A stretch of 34,181 nucleotides of DNA. Source: Gemmatimonadota bacterium. GTDB taxonomy: Bacteria; Latescibacterota; UBA2968. The notes under the pieces are model-generated. The model was given only the letters and a program-made list of their open reading frames with translations, did no database searches and had not been told where the DNA came from. The DNA lies in the NCBI GenBank assembly GCA_002727195.1, contig PBWH01000026.1:32337-66517 (forward strand). The letters run 5' to 3'. Shown here one piece after another: positions 33,187 to 34,181 of the stretch. How positions within the stretch are numbered: the first letter of the stretch is position 1; each line of letters opens with the position of its first letter. The position numbers were made by a program, and so were the translations under genes.

Positions 33187-34181
33187 ACCTGAGCGACGCC
33201 ACACTCCAGACCCTCGAATTCGACAAGCTTCGTGAGGGCATCGCGCTCCGAGCAGGTTCGACGATGGGGCGTGAGGAGATCGCCTCGCTCAGACCGTCTG
33301 ACGACCACGACGTCATCCAGGGACGTCTCCAGCCGGTGGTCGAAACGGTTAACCTCATCACCTTCGACGATCCTGTCTCCCTGAGCCGCGTCCCGGACTG
33401 CCGCCCATCGCTGGAAGCCTGCCGAACGCCAGGGGCAGTTCTGACCGTAACCGAACTGCTCCAGATCGGCGACGTTCTTTACGGGGCGCGTAGGCTCCAT
33501 GCCTACGTTACCAAGCGTCGGGAAAAGTATCCGGGCCTCTATGCAATCATCGTCGGGCTTACCCCGAATCCTGAGCTCGAGGAAGCACTTTCGAATGCCC
33601 TCGACCCCGGCACGGAGGACGTTCGAGATTCCGCAAGCCCCGAGCTACGTCACCTGAGACGGCAGATCGAGCAGGTTCGGGGCAGCATCCGGCAAAAAGT
33701 TGAGTCGCTCGCGAACAGCTTGGCAGACAGCGTCGTCCAGGATCGGCTGGTCACGCTGCGGAATGGACGGCACGTCATTCCCGTTCGCGAAAATCAGAAG
33801 GGATCGGTTCTGGGCATCGTTCACGACCAGTCCTCTAGCGGCCAGACCCTCTTCATCGAACCGATGGTATCAGTCGAAATGGGTAATCGGCTGCGCCAAC
33901 TCGAGCACGCCGAGAAGCAGGAAGTCGAACGGATCCTGCGTATGCTGACGAAGTGCGTCGCGCAAGCACACGATGACATCCTCGCGAACCTCTCGACGCT
34001 CGCGAAGTTCGACGCCATCTACGCCAAGGCTATCTATTGTCGAGACCTGGAATGCACGGAACCGGTCTTCAACGACCGCGGCGCCTTCAAGCTCCGAGGC
34101 GCCCGTCACCCGCTGCTGGCCAGCCGTATGCGATCCGAGGAACGGCAGGATGACCTAGTTCCGCTCGAATTATCCATCGGG
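33183..34181 (+). CDS. mutS2: MutS2 family protein, N-terminal part (truncated by window edge)
   Basis: 333 codons are visible, open to the window edge. The GTG start overlaps the cvpA stop by 4 nt. It shows MutS2 motifs: an N-terminal ATLQTLEFDKLREGIA, the clamp-region RLVTLRNGRHVIPVRENQKG, the conserved GIVHDQSSSGQTLFIEP, and FKLRGARHPLL, which leads into the ATPase domain. MutS2 splits collided ribosomes or acts on branched DNA, depending on species. The Walker ATPase and C-terminal Smr domain would lie beyond the window (family length about 780). With rqcH in the same window, a ribosome-rescue role is a reasonable reading. Confidence 0.95.
   Translation, partial: MNLSDATLQTLEFDKLREGIALRAGSTMGREEIASLRPSDDHDVIQGRLQPVVETVNLITFDDPVSLSRVPDCRPSLEACRTPGAVLTVTELLQIGDVLYGARRLHAYVTKRREKYPGLYAIIVGLTPNPELEEALSNALDPGTEDVRDSASPELRHLRRQIEQVRGSIRQKVESLANSLADSVVQDRLVTLRNGRHVIPVRENQKGSVLGIVHDQSSSGQTLFIEPMVSVEMGNRLRQLEHAEKQEVERILRMLTKCVAQAHDDILANLSTLAKFDAIYAKAIYCRDLECTEPVFNDRGAFKLRGARHPLLASRMRSEERQDDLVPLELSIG

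Noticed and set aside
1..34181. CRISPR arrays, integrases, transposases, phage genes or a defence system
   Set aside because: None seen on either strand; the only mobile-like units are the small repeat-bounded nuclease-fold cassettes.

Overview
The window looks like a chromosomal segment (moderate-to-high GC) of an uncultured Gram-negative bacterium of the FCB kind (Latescibacterota, Gemmatimonadota or similar). The evidence is a TonB-dependent receptor with an N-terminal carboxypeptidase-regulatory domain, a PorX-type response regulator with a PglZ domain next to an ETAHQLGTPL-type histidine kinase, an outer-membrane barrel protein, a secreted M14 peptidase, and several sugar isomerase/oxidoreductase families common in such genomes. 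The phylum call is inference; no rRNA or tRNA gene was seen.

Layout. 1-1.6 kb: partial amidohydrolase and an aspartate/aromatic aminotransferase, both minus strand. 1.6-9.4 kb: an accessory, decaying stretch holding a HEAT-type remnant, a TonB receptor, a broken hybrid histidine kinase, a Gfo/Idh/MocA oxidoreductase divergent from a cupin-like protein, a multiply broken sugar-phosphate isomerase, and a GxxExxY cassette with terminal inverted repeats and an amber codon. 9.5-14.4 kb: plus-strand M14 peptidase, six-hairpin-type protein and methyltransferase. 14.4-16.2 kb: a frameshifted DUF559 gene between palindromes and an MFS transporter. 16.3-17.6 kb: intact sugar-phosphate isomerase/epimerase and a nucleoside 2-deoxyribosyltransferase-like gene. 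17.7-19.5 kb: arsR-kamA operon (minus) with an ATGA overlap and an operator-like inverted repeat. 19.6-23.2 kb: UPF0182 membrane protein overlapping murQ. 23.2-27.1 kb: ClpX-like ATPase divergent from a cyclic-nucleotide-binding protein coupled to RqcH. 27.1-32.3 kb: minus-strand cluster flippase-like protein, histidine kinase, PorX, TsaE, outer-membrane protein. 32.6-34.2 kb: CvpA and the N-terminal part of MutS2.

How it fits together. The right half is compact: genes overlap by 1-11 nt (UPF0182/murQ, CNMP/rqcH, tsaE/OM protein, cvpA/mutS2, arsR/kamA), and two convergent pairs overlap tail to tail. The left half is loose and carries most of the broken genes. Three broken genes carry an in-frame stop, one each of TGA, TAA and TAG, at positions where family motifs predict a sense codon. 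Intact neighbours end in all three stops, so codon reassignment is unlikely. The most interesting points are the ClpX-like/CNMP/RqcH quality-control neighbourhood with a terminator buried in murQ, the vestigial copy of the porX 5' end just upstream of porX, the repeat-bounded nuclease-fold cassettes, and the ArsR-controlled aminomutase.
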